From Bacteroidales bacterium (GTDB lineage Bacteria; Bacteroidota; Bacteroidia; Bacteroidales; JAADGE01), in NCBI GenBank assembly GCA_024762915.1, contig JANTGL010000014.1, positions 1 through 18,131 of the forward strand: DNA of 18,131 nt, read 5' to 3'. Positions 7,669 through 14,298 of this stretch are shown here, piece after piece. How positions within the stretch are numbered: the first letter of the stretch is position 1; each line of letters opens with the position of its first letter. The position numbers and the translations under genes were made by a program. A model generated the notes under the pieces. That model did not search any database. It was given only the letters and a program-made list of their open reading frames with translations, and had not been told where the DNA came from.

Positions 7669-7866
7669 ATGTTAGGAGACAAATTAAAATATCTGGAAGA
7701 TAATCATTGGGCAACTATTTGGCCGAATATCTCGGTTATTTTATTTACTGCAATTTTTATAATCATTGTAATTGTTGTAATAAAATATAAAAAATCGGAT
7801 ATTGAAAAATGGGAAGCGATGCCCCTTGACGAAGACAATGAAAATAATTCTCCTAAAAATATTTAA
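7669..7866 (+). CDS. ccoQ: CcoQ/FixQ-like small oxidase subunit
   Basis: A 65-residue protein with one transmembrane helix (about residues 20-39) and a short charged tail that contains EKWEAMPLDEDNEN. The Met-Pro-Leu followed by acidic residues resembles the end of many CcoQ proteins. CcoQ stabilises the interaction of CcoP with the CcoNO core in studied systems. It starts 6 nt after ccoNO and precedes ccoP by 32 nt, the usual place for this gene. Such short proteins carry little sequence signal, so the call depends mainly on topology and position. Confidence 0.8.
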   Translation: MLGDKLKYLEDNHWATIWPNISVILFTAIFIIIVIVVIKYKKSDIEKWEAMPLDEDNENNSPKNI

Positions 7867-7898
7867 ACTAAATACTTCATTTTTAAAACGATAATAAA

Positions 7899-8483
7899 AT
7901 GGAAAATACAAATAAAGATCCGAAAGAAGTTTTTGAAGGATATAATGAAAAATACGATGAAAAATTAATGATTGATCATGATTATGACGGTATCAGAGAA
8001 CTTGATAATCCGCCTCCGCCATGGTTGATGTGGTTATTTTATTTCACTGTTTTTTGGGCATTGGGATATGCCGCTTATTTCCACTTTTTTCATGTAGGTC
8101 CTCTGCAAGCCGAAGAATATGAAATAGAGATGAAAGAAGCTGCTGAAAAATATAAAACAAATGATGCTGAAACCAAATCAATTGTTCTTCTCACGGATGA
8201 AGCATCTTTAAATGCCGGAGCAGCAACGTATGCAAAATCTTGTGCAGATTGTCACGGCCCTGAAGGAAAGGGAGGTATCGGTGTTAATCTGACCGATGAT
8301 AAATGGTTATACGGAAACAGCGTGAAAAATGTTTTTGAAACAATTAAAAACGGAACATCAAAAGGAATGACATCATTTGCGTCATTACCTGATGACCAAT
8401 TAATGCAAGTTACATCATTTGTTCTTCAAAAACTTAATACTGCCGAAACAGAAACTGATACAACTGATAATACAGAAAATTAA
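7899..8483 (+). CDS. ccoP: CcoP, cbb3 oxidase cytochrome c subunit with a single haem domain
   Basis: A 194-residue subunit that receives electrons for the oxidase. The N-terminal FixP/CcoP domain is clear: DHDYDGIRELDNPPPPWL (26-43) then one membrane helix (about 42-62). One periplasmic cytochrome c domain follows, with CADCH (115-119) and M157 as probable axial ligand. Proteobacterial CcoP is about 300 residues with two c-haems; here only one is present, while an extra c-domain is attached to CcoNO. The C-terminus is a Thr/Glu/Asp-rich tail. A strong terminator follows, so ccoS-ccoNO-ccoQ-ccoP forms the structural operon, with ccoG onward possibly a second unit. Confidence 0.93.
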   Translation: MENTNKDPKEVFEGYNEKYDEKLMIDHDYDGIRELDNPPPPWLMWLFYFTVFWALGYAAYFHFFHVGPLQAEEYEIEMKEAAEKYKTNDAETKSIVLLTDEASLNAGAATYAKSCADCHGPEGKGGIGVNLTDDKWLYGNSVKNVFETIKNGTSKGMTSFASLPDDQLMQVTSFVLQKLNTAETETDTTDNTEN

Positions 8484-8506
8484 ATGCATTGTTTCTTTTT
8501 TCATAC

Positions 8507-8540
8507 AAACTACAAGCTGTTTTATGCTTGTAGTTTTTTT
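8507..8540 (+). terminator. Strong intrinsic terminator after ccoP
   Basis: AAACTACAAGC (8507-8517) pairs perfectly with GCTTGTAGTTT (8526-8536) over an 8-nt loop, and the T-run continues to 8540. The 11-bp stem and U-tract make a confident rho-independent terminator that separates the structural subunit genes from ccoG. Confidence 0.9.
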
Positions 8541-8558
8541 AATAAAGCAAATAAATAC

Positions 8559-8572
8559 TTGATATTACTCAA
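8559..8572. promoter_or_regulatory. Second Fnr-like site, upstream of ccoG
   Basis: TTGATATTACTCAA matches the Fnr consensus TTGAT-N4-ATCAA at nine of ten defined positions. It lies between the ccoP terminator and the ccoG ATG, where a new promoter is needed. An AT-rich hexamer TAAATA at 8595-8600 is about 32 nt downstream of its centre, the same spacing as seen for the first site, which would put transcription initiation almost at the ccoG start codon. Confidence 0.45.
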
Positions 8573-8608
8573 TAACAATATTGAAAAGTAACAATAAATA
8601 TTCTTCTT

Positions 8609-10018
8609 ATGAAATTAGATGAAAGTCATGATGTAACATTCAGAGATACACTATCAACAATTGACGATAAAGGAAAACGGAATTGGGTATTTGCAAAAAA
8701 ACCTAAAGGCAAAATTTACAATTACAGAAAATTATTTGCTTATTCTTTATTGGCTTTTTTGTTTATTGTTCCCTTTATAAAACTTAACGGCGAACCCTTT
8801 CTTTTATTCAATGTAATTGAAAGAAAATTTATCATTTTCGGAGTTATTTTTTGGCCGCAGGATTCCTTTTTATTTTATTTAATGATGCTCTCATTTATCC
8901 TGTTTATCGTTTTATTTACAGTTGTTTACGGGAGACTATTTTGCGGTTGGGCATGCCCTCAAACCGTTTTCTTAGAATTTGTTTTTCGTCCGGTAGAATG
9001 GCTTATTGACGGAAACCCTGCAAAACAAAAAAAATTAAAAGCACAAGTTTGGAATTTGGAAAAAATTTTTAAAAGATTATTAAAACATATACTTTTTTGG
9101 GTTTTGTCTTTTTTAATCGTTTCTGCGCTACTTTCTTTTATTCTGGGTGCAGAAAATGTAATCAATTTTTTGAAACATCCTTTTCCTGAACATAAATCCG
9201 GTTTTATTGCATTAATTATTTTCACATCGGCATTTTATTTCATTTATTCATGGTTTCGAGAGCAAGTTTGTTCTATTATGTGTCCGTACGGTCGTCTTCA
9301 AAGTGTATTAATTGACCCCAATACAATTGTTGTTTCATACGATTATCTGCGCGGAGAACCAAGAGGTACGGCTAAAAAAGGAGATACCGAAGCAGCCGAA
9401 AAACTAGGAGATTGCATTGATTGTAAACAATGTGTTCATGTTTGTCCGACAAATATAGACATCAGAAACGGAACACAATTAGAATGTGTCAACTGTACCG
9501 CATGTATTGATGCTTGTAATGCAACAATGACACGAATAGGAAAACCTAAAGGTTTAATACGCTTTGCCTCGGAAAACGGAATAAAAACAGGTAAAGATTT
9601 CAAATTAACACCAAGAAATATTGCATATACTGTTGTATTGACAGGTATTGTAATTTTCTTTTTAACAATGTTACTTACAAGACCGGCAGTTGAAGCAAAT
9701 ATCATCAGAGACAGAAATATATTACCTCAAATTCAAATTGATACAATCGTTAATGTTTATAATGTTAAGATATTAAATAAAACGCACAAAGATTTAAATT
9801 TAATAATTAAGCCACAAAATTTTAAAGGGAACTTAAAATTTTTCGGTGATAATTTAAATATTAAAAGCGGAAAAAAAACAGAACCGAAAATGATTATTTA
9901 TATCCCTAAATCTGAATTGAAAAATAAAAATTCAATTCTGAAATTCGGTATATATTCTGACGGAAAACTTATAGAAAAAGTTGAAAGTAATTTTGTAGGT
10001 CCTGATATCAATAATTAA
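8609..10018 (+). CDS. ccoG: CcoG (RdxA/FixG-type) cbb3 oxidase maturation iron-sulfur protein
   Basis: A 469-residue polytopic inner-membrane ferredoxin-like protein; CcoG has been shown in Rhodobacter to act as a cupric reductase supporting copper insertion into cbb3 oxidase. Visible features: membrane helices near 41-58, 87-108, 160-180, 197-215 and 338-357; membrane-adjacent Cys motifs CGWACP (112-117) and CSIMCP (221-226); and two 4Fe-4S clusters from C269/C272/C275 with C279 and C293/C296/C299 with C303. The C-terminal 100 residues after the last helix are a periplasmic Ig-like beta domain typical of FixG. It follows a terminator and an Fnr-like site, so it probably has its own promoter, and it leads the assembly genes ccoG-ccoH-dsbD-like. 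Confidence 0.95.
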   Translation: MKLDESHDVTFRDTLSTIDDKGKRNWVFAKKPKGKIYNYRKLFAYSLLAFLFIVPFIKLNGEPFLLFNVIERKFIIFGVIFWPQDSFLFYLMMLSFILFIVLFTVVYGRLFCGWACPQTVFLEFVFRPVEWLIDGNPAKQKKLKAQVWNLEKIFKRLLKHILFWVLSFLIVSALLSFILGAENVINFLKHPFPEHKSGFIALIIFTSAFYFIYSWFREQVCSIMCPYGRLQSVLIDPNTIVVSYDYLRGEPRGTAKKGDTEAAEKLGDCIDCKQCVHVCPTNIDIRNGTQLECVNCTACIDACNATMTRIGKPKGLIRFASENGIKTGKDFKLTPRNIAYTVVLTGIVIFFLTMLLTRPAVEANIIRDRNILPQIQIDTIVNVYNVKILNKTHKDLNLIIKPQNFKGNLKFFGDNLNIKSGKKTEPKMIIYIPKSELKNKNSILKFGIYSDGKLIEKVESNFVGPDINN

Positions 10019-10023
10019 AAAAC

Positions 10024-10031
10024 TATCTTTG
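10024..10031 (+). promoter_or_regulatory. -7 promoter element directly upstream of ccoH
   Basis: TATCTTTG is an exact TAnnTTTG match, 9 nt before the ccoH ATG at 10041. If active, the transcript would have a leader of only a few bases. It lies just beyond the ccoG stop, and its TTG would otherwise be read as an alternative ccoH start. No clear -33 TTG is visible at the ideal distance. Confidence 0.4.
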
Positions 10032-10040
10032 CAGAAAAAA

Positions 10041-10499
10041 ATGAAAATGAAATTTAAATTTACATGGGGAACAGGCATTCTTCTTACAATAATTATTTTT
10101 GTATCTTTTTTTATCAGTTTTATAATTTTCAGTTTTACAAAAGATGTCAATTTAGTAACTAAAGATTATTTCCCTGATGAAATTGCTTATGATGTTAAAA
10201 TTCAAAAAATACAAAATACGAATGCACTTAAAGAAAAAATAAGTTTCAATTTAAATAATAATGTATTAAAAATAAAATTTCCTTCTTTTATTAATAATCA
10301 AAAAGAAATCAGCGGAACAATTTTATTTTATTACATTAAAAGTGCACGAAAAGACATCATTTATCCGATAAACATAAACAAAGAAAACAATCAATTTATT
10401 GATATACAGAAACTTGAAAAAGGCAGATATACAATTAGAGTAGATTGGACATATAAAGACAAATCATATTTTCAAGAAGAAACCGTTGAATTAAAATAA
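10041..10499 (+). CDS. ccoH: CcoH/FixH family protein
   Basis: A 152-residue protein with one N-terminal membrane helix (about residues 8-32) preceded by a basic KMKFKFTWG cap, and a periplasmic beta-rich domain. This is the FixH/CcoH layout; CcoH is needed for stable cbb3 assembly. Recognisable parts are TKDYFPDEIAYDVKIQKIQNT-like segments after the helix and GRYTIRVDWTYKDKSYFQEE near the end, a common closing pattern in FixH domains. I chose the ATG at 10041 over the TTG at 10029, because that TTG belongs to a promoter-like TATCTTTG and an ATG is available. Only one base separates its stop from the ATG of the next gene, so the two are coupled. Confidence 0.85.
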   Translation: MKMKFKFTWGTGILLTIIIFVSFFISFIIFSFTKDVNLVTKDYFPDEIAYDVKIQKIQNTNALKEKISFNLNNNVLKIKFPSFINNQKEISGTILFYYIKSARKDIIYPININKENNQFIDIQKLEKGRYTIRVDWTYKDKSYFQEETVELK

Positions 10500-10500
10500 G

Positions 10501-11265
10501 ATGGATTTAGAAATTTTAACATCTGCAATAATTCTCGGACTGGTTACCGGTTTTCATTGTATCGGTATGTGCGGACCCATTGCTATTGCATTACCTCTGA
10601 AAAAAGAATCTAAATTTTCAAAAGTTTCAAGTGCCCTGTTATATAATATCGGAAGAGCGATTACCTACGCTACAATGGGTGCTTTTTTCGGTTTTTTCGG
10701 ACAGAGTTTTGCAATGGCCGGATTTCAAAAATGGGTTTCTTTGGTTATGGGAATTTTAATGATTTTATATGTTATATTCCCGGCAATATTTAAAAACAGA
10801 TTTGATATAGATAAAATTGCTTTTAAATATACCGGAAAACTTCGTTTCAAATTAGGAAAACTTTTCGGGAAAAAAACCTATTCAAGTCTTTTTTTAATCG
10901 GATTATTAAACGGATTGTTACCTTGCGGACCTGTCTATGCCGCTTTAGCCGGTGCTATTGCAACAGGCGGAACTGTCAGCGGTTCACTTTTTATGTTTAT
11001 TTTCGGATTAGGAACAATCCCGGTAATGTTATCAATCTCTCTGTTAGGAAGCAGAATCAGTTTAAAATCTAAGAAAAAATTATCAAAATTAATACCCTTA
11101 ACAATTGTTTTTATAGGTTTTTTATTTATTATGAGAGGTTTAGGATTGGGAATCCCGATGCTAAGTCCCCCTGATAAAAAATTAAAACCGCATGATAAAA
11201 ATAAGATAATGCACAAACAATCATCCAAAATTGTCCAAAATCAATCAAATTTGTATTTGTTTTAA
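10501..11265 (+). CDS. DsbD/TauE-like membrane protein of the cbb3 maturation cluster
   Basis: A 254-residue polytopic membrane protein, commonly annotated as sulfite exporter TauE/SafE family and corresponding to the DsbD_2 (cytochrome c biogenesis-type) domain. About six helices are predicted. Conserved features are the first-helix motif GFHCIGMCGPIA (17-28, with C20 and C24) and the fourth-helix motif LLPCGPVYAALAGA (139-152, with C142), which suggest thiol redox or metal handling rather than sulfite export. The tail after residue 222 is Lys/His/Ser-rich and soluble. It starts 1 nt after ccoH. In many genomes a gene of this type closes the cco cluster; copper delivery or apocytochrome thiol reduction is a reasonable inference, but the function is not proven. 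Confidence 0.75.
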   Translation: MDLEILTSAIILGLVTGFHCIGMCGPIAIALPLKKESKFSKVSSALLYNIGRAITYATMGAFFGFFGQSFAMAGFQKWVSLVMGILMILYVIFPAIFKNRFDIDKIAFKYTGKLRFKLGKLFGKKTYSSLFLIGLLNGLLPCGPVYAALAGAIATGGTVSGSLFMFIFGLGTIPVMLSISLLGSRISLKSKKKLSKLIPLTIVFIGFLFIMRGLGLGIPMLSPPDKKLKPHDKNKIMHKQSSKIVQNQSNLYLF

Positions 11266-11324
11266 CTCATTTATTTATACTTTTATAATTTGTTTATTTC
11301 CATTATTCACTAAAAATTATCATT

Positions 11325-11762
11325 ATGAAAAAATTATCAATTTCAGTTTTAGCAATTGTATTAACTTTTAGTTTATCTGCATTGTTCACTTCTTGCGGAG
11401 ACGACAATGATGACGCAAAAGATGCTGCAAATGAAATGGTTGAAGAAGCTGAGGAAGCTGCTGAAGATGCAGTAGAAACTGTTGAAGCAGCTGATTATTC
11501 TGCCGGAGAAGCTATTTACAAAAATAAATGTATGGCTTGTCATCAAGAAAACGGAGAAGGTATTGATCCTTCATTTCCTGCGTTAAAAGGAGTTGCTGCT
11601 GATATCAGTATTGTTGTAAACGGTAAAGAAGGAACGGCTATGGTTGCTTTTAAAGATCAATTAAGTGACCAAGAACTGGTTGATGTGATAAACTATGCAA
11701 ACCATGCTTGGGGTAATAATTATGATGCAGTTACTACTGAGGATATTACAGCTGTTAAATAA
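11325..11762 (+). CDS. Lipoprotein cytochrome c, probable electron donor to the cbb3 oxidase
   Basis: A 145-residue secreted class I cytochrome c. The N-terminus is a lipoprotein signal peptide with lipobox FTSC, placing the lipidated cysteine at C24. A 30-residue acidic, alanine-rich linker (about 25-56; many E, D, A) tethers the domain. Haem attachment is CMACH (69-73), with M106 in GTAMVAF as the likely axial ligand. The small single-domain architecture and position just downstream of the cco genes suggest it carries electrons to the oxidase. It is 59 nt after the DsbD-like gene with no terminator between, so it may be part of that transcript. The linker strikingly resembles the whole of the next gene's product. 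Confidence 0.88.
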   Translation: MKKLSISVLAIVLTFSLSALFTSCGDDNDDAKDAANEMVEEAEEAAEDAVETVEAADYSAGEAIYKNKCMACHQENGEGIDPSFPALKGVAADISIVVNGKEGTAMVAFKDQLSDQELVDVINYANHAWGNNYDAVTTEDITAVK

Positions 11763-11787
11763 AAAACATAAAAAAAAGGATACCTCT

Positions 11788-11818
11788 AATCCCACTTTAT
11801 TATCAGTGGGATTTTTTT
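11788..11818 (+). terminator. Intrinsic terminator after the cytochrome c gene
   Basis: AATCCCACT (11788-11796) pairs with AGTGGGATT (11805-11813) over an 8-nt loop, and T residues continue to 11818. This isolates the small lipoprotein gene downstream from the cytochrome c transcript. Confidence 0.88.
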
Positions 11819-11831
11819 ATTACAAATAATA

Positions 11832-11865
11832 TTAACTTTTTTTAACATTTTTAAGTTTTGTTAAC
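11832..11865. repeat. Helically phased TTAAC/TTAAG direct repeats
   Basis: TTAAC occurs at 11832-11836, 11842-11846 and 11861-11865, with TTAAG at 11851-11855; successive spacings are 10, 9 and 10 bases. Each unit is followed by a T-rich stretch. The repeats end 9 bases before a perfect -7 element, so they could be an upstream activator array or curved DNA. Confidence 0.5.
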
Positions 11866-11874
11866 ATTTTTTCA

Positions 11875-11882
11875 TATCTTTG
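11875..11882 (+). promoter_or_regulatory. -7 promoter element for the small lipoprotein gene
   Basis: TATCTTTG matches TAnnTTTG exactly and is 42 nt before the ATG at 11925. A TTTG at 11857-11860 is closer than the usual -33 spacing, so the upstream element is uncertain. The preceding terminator implies an independent promoter is required here. Confidence 0.6.
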
Positions 11883-11924
11883 TATCAAGAAATATAAATA
11901 TTAATCCTTTTAATTCTATTTATC

Positions 11925-12179
11925 ATGAAAAGACGTTATTTATCAATTATCGCTTTAGCTTTTGTATTCGGTATTGCAACCGTATTTACTTCTTGCGGAA
12001 ATGACGAACAAGATGCTAAAGATGCAGCTGCTGAAATTGAAAATGCATTAAATGATGCTATGGACGAAGCTGTTGAAACTGTTGATTCTACGACTCAAGA
12101 AGCTGTTGAAGCTGTAGACTCTACAATTCAAGATGCAAAAGATGATGCTGCTGAAGCAGTTGAAGATGCTGTTAAGTAA
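11925..12179 (+). CDS. Small acidic alanine-rich lipoprotein, related to the cytochrome c tether
   Basis: An 84-residue protein with a lipoprotein signal peptide and lipobox FTSC (lipidated C24). The mature part is acidic and Ala-rich, predicted entirely helical, with no haem motif and no other cysteine. It contains an 11-residue repeat, EAVETVDSTTQ (48-58) then EAVEAVDSTIQ (59-69), and a degenerate third copy. The signal peptide and the segment FTSCGNDEQDAKDAA closely match FTSCGDDNDDAKDAA in the adjacent cytochrome c, so the two genes appear to share a duplicated N-terminal module. Hendecad periodicity suggests an extended amphipathic helix or coiled coil. No function is recognised; a structural envelope lipoprotein is one possibility. 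Confidence 0.75.
   Translation: MKRRYLSIIALAFVFGIATVFTSCGNDEQDAKDAAAEIENALNDAMDEAVETVDSTTQEAVEAVDSTIQDAKDDAAEAVEDAVK
12066..12131 (+). repeat. Tandem 33-bp coding repeat within the small lipoprotein gene
   Basis: Two adjacent 33-base units (12066-12098 and 12099-12131) encode the 11-residue copies EAVETVDSTTQ and EAVEAVDSTIQ. The differences are few and mostly at third codon positions, which suggests a fairly recent internal duplication. Confidence 0.7.
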
Positions 12180-12195
12180 ATTTATTTAACCAAAT

Positions 12196-12225
12196 AAAAA
12201 AAGCACCTTAAAAGGTGCTTTTTTT
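12196..12225. terminator. Bidirectional terminator between the lipoprotein and acyltransferase genes
   Basis: A long near-perfect inverted repeat with core GCACCTT (12203-12209) and AAGGTGC (12212-12218), flanked by an A7 run on the left and T7 run on the right. Either strand therefore gives a GC-core hairpin followed by a U-tract. Its right edge overlaps the stop codon of the minus-strand acyltransferase gene at 12224. Confidence 0.92.
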
Positions 12226-13567
12226 ATTTTCTGTTAATTACTATTGACAAAATATCTTTCCTCAGTTCAATTAAATCTTTCATTTCTGTCGTATTTTTAG
12301 TTTTATTAAAGCGAAATTGTGCCGATGCCTTTACCAATAATCTTGACCAAATAAATGCAAGTAATCCGAATATCGGTAAACTTATAAAATAAATTGAGGT
12401 CAATAATAAGGATTTAGTTATAAACCATACTATTAAAGACTGTAAAATATAAAAAATCGGAAAAGTAAAAATACCGAGACCATAGACAATTGAACTTTCA
12501 AATTGCCTGTCTTTTAGATCTTTAGTAATAATATTCGGTAAATAATACGGAATTAAATTATTAATAAAACCGTACAAATAAACAGGAATTCCAATTAATA
12601 ATATCAAAACCTTTCCTGTCAATTTATTATTTGAAACCGCTTTTTCAAGAACCCAATCTTTTAACTTAAATTTATCCAAACCTGCTTTATATTTTTTAAT
12701 TTTTTCAATTAATTCATTAAAAATCTTCGGTTTAGTTTCTTTCAAATCATCAACTCTTCTGACAATTTCTTTATCGATAATTATCTTATTCTTTAAATCT
12801 TTTAAATCCAGAGAAAGTTCGTCGGCAATATTCGTATCACACACATCAAGCAAAAAATTATATTCATCATGGGTCTGTAAATCTTTAATATAAATAATTT
12901 GCTCACGTATTTTTTCATGTAATACATTTCCGAATTTCAACATTGTTTTTATCGGATCGGCTTTATAATCCTCAAAGTATTCCTTTAAACCTACGGGTTT
13001 TCCGAAACTGACAAATAATTCAGTCCTGAAATTCCAATAATTTGAATAATAAATTCCGGTCGGTATAATCTTAATATCAGCTTTATAACCACTGTCTTCT
13101 TCAAGTTTAAAAGCAATTCTTTGTATGCCTTTCTTCAATTTTCGTAAATGTCTTTTATCTATATGCTGTGCTTCAGGAAAAATAACAACAGGTCTGTTGC
13201 TCTTTAAAACTTGAATTGTTTTATTATAAATTGTTTCATTAAGTTTTAATTTCTCTTTTCCGTCACGTATCCTGAAAACCGGTAAAATTTTAAAAAAATA
13301 AAGGATTTTTGCAATCACGGGATTTTGAAAAATATCTGAACGAGCCAAAAAAACAAGTTGTTTATCCAAAGCAAAAATTATGGCTAATGCATCCATTAAT
13401 GCATTTTGATGATTCGGAGCAATTAATAGAGGTTTATCTTTCGGAATATTTTCAGTGCCGTAATATTTAACTTTTTTATAAAATATTTTATCGTGTGCAA
13501 ATTTTGTATACACTTTTAATACAGCATAGCGTATTGAAAATCTTTCAACTTTACCTAATTTCATCAT
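12224..13567 (-). CDS. PlsC-type glycerolipid acyltransferase with C-terminal membrane helices
   Basis: A 447-residue acyltransferase of the PlsC superfamily, probably esterifying glycerol-3-phosphate or lysophosphatidate in membrane lipid synthesis. Block I is NHQNALMD (52-59), so the catalytic His53 and Asp59 are separated by five residues, not the usual four; I recall the same HX5D spacing in yeast Gat1/Sct1-type enzymes and in Bacteroidota relatives. Block III reads FPEAQHIDKRHLRKLKKG (130-147), with Ala where FPEG has Gly. Block IV is IIPTGIYY (167-174). A helical middle region (about 200-310) is followed by hydrophobic segments at about 318-345 and 360-412, unlike minimal PlsC. Two adjacent ATGs (13567, 13564) are possible starts. 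It is transcribed alone and diverges from the DUF4254-glycosyltransferase pair. Confidence 0.85.
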   Translation of the reverse strand: MMKLGKVERFSIRYAVLKVYTKFAHDKIFYKKVKYYGTENIPKDKPLLIAPNHQNALMDALAIIFALDKQLVFLARSDIFQNPVIAKILYFFKILPVFRIRDGKEKLKLNETIYNKTIQVLKSNRPVVIFPEAQHIDKRHLRKLKKGIQRIAFKLEEDSGYKADIKIIPTGIYYSNYWNFRTELFVSFGKPVGLKEYFEDYKADPIKTMLKFGNVLHEKIREQIIYIKDLQTHDEYNFLLDVCDTNIADELSLDLKDLKNKIIIDKEIVRRVDDLKETKPKIFNELIEKIKKYKAGLDKFKLKDWVLEKAVSNNKLTGKVLILLIGIPVYLYGFINNLIPYYLPNIITKDLKDRQFESSIVYGLGIFTFPIFYILQSLIVWFITKSLLLTSIYFISLPIFGLLAFIWSRLLVKASAQFRFNKTKNTTEMKDLIELRKDILSIVINRK

Positions 13568-13591
13568 AACTCTTTTAAATAATTATATGCA

Positions 13592-13599
13592 AAGTTATT
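13592..13599 (-). promoter_or_regulatory. -7 promoter element for the acyltransferase gene
   Basis: The minus strand reads TAACTTTG, an exact TAnnTTTG match, 24 nt before the first ATG at 13567. No good -33 element is visible. The same octamer serves the divergent gene at 13637-13644. Confidence 0.55.
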
Positions 13600-13636
13600 A
13601 TTTTACTTCAAAATTAAAACCTTCATTTATTTTTCT

Positions 13637-13644
13637 TAACTTTG
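13637..13644 (+). promoter_or_regulatory. -7 promoter element for the DUF4254-glycosyltransferase pair
   Basis: TAACTTTG matches TAnnTTTG exactly, 32 nt before the ATG at 13677. It lies downstream of an in-frame ATG at 13587, which argues that translation starts at 13677. Confidence 0.55.
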
Positions 13645-13676
13645 GAAATTGTATTTACAATAATAAAACAACTTAT

Positions 13677-14288
13677 ATGACTGACAGTAAAAATTTTAAC
13701 AAAATATTTGAAAAAAGCATTTCTGATTATCATATTACTGATGATATTAATAAAAATCTTTCAAATCCTTATACGGAAAACACATTAGATTCTCTGTTGT
13801 ATAAAAAAAATTGGATTGATACCGTTCAATGGCATCTTGAAGATATAATAAGAGAACCCTCAATAAATCCGGATGAAGCATTGAAAATAAAACGAAAAAT
13901 TGATAAATCAAATCAAGACAGAACCGATTTGGTAGAATTAATTGATAATTTCTTTTTTGAAGAATTTAAAACTGTTACACCCAAAAAAAATGCTTTTATC
14001 GCAACCGAAACACCGGCTTGGGCAATTGATCGCCTTTCGATTCTGAATTTAAAAATATTCCATATGCGGGAAGAAGCAGAACGAGAAGATGCCGAATCTG
14101 ACCATAAAGAGAAATGTAACTTTAAATTAAGTATATTACTGCAACAAAAAACAGATTTAACAACTGCTATTAATCAATTATTTGATAATATTATTAACGG
14201 AAATGCTGTTATTAAAACATACAAACAAATGAAAATGTATAACGATCCGAATTTAAATCCGATTTTAAGAGCGTCGTCAAAAAAATAG
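13677..14288 (+). CDS. DUF4254 family protein
   Basis: A 203-residue soluble, mostly helical protein with no signal peptide or membrane helix. I recognise the DUF4254 pattern: WHLEDIIREP followed by KRKIDKSNQDRTDLVELID, then ETPAWAIDRLSILNLKIFHM, then YKQMKMYNDPNLNPIL near the C-terminus. Its biochemical function is unknown to me. In Bacteroidota this family is, as I recall, often next to a family 9 glycosyltransferase, and here that gene begins 10 nt downstream, so a joint role in surface glycan synthesis is inferred. An in-frame ATG at 13587 would add 30 residues, but it lies upstream of the -7 promoter element, and MTDSKNF at 13677 fits better. Confidence 0.85.
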   Translation: MTDSKNFNKIFEKSISDYHITDDINKNLSNPYTENTLDSLLYKKNWIDTVQWHLEDIIREPSINPDEALKIKRKIDKSNQDRTDLVELIDNFFFEEFKTVTPKKNAFIATETPAWAIDRLSILNLKIFHMREEAEREDAESDHKEKCNFKLSILLQQKTDLTTAINQLFDNIINGNAVIKTYKQMKMYNDPNLNPILRASSKK

Positions 14289-14298
14289 ACTTCCCGTA

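Noticed and set aside
10029..10040. TTG start for CcoH
   Set aside because: The TTG is part of a promoter-like TATCTTTG, and an ATG follows four codons later with the expected basic cap before the membrane helix.
13587..13676. N-terminal extension of the DUF4254 protein
   Set aside because: The ATG at 13587 is upstream of the -7 element at 13637-13644, and the extra residues look like translated intergenic DNA.
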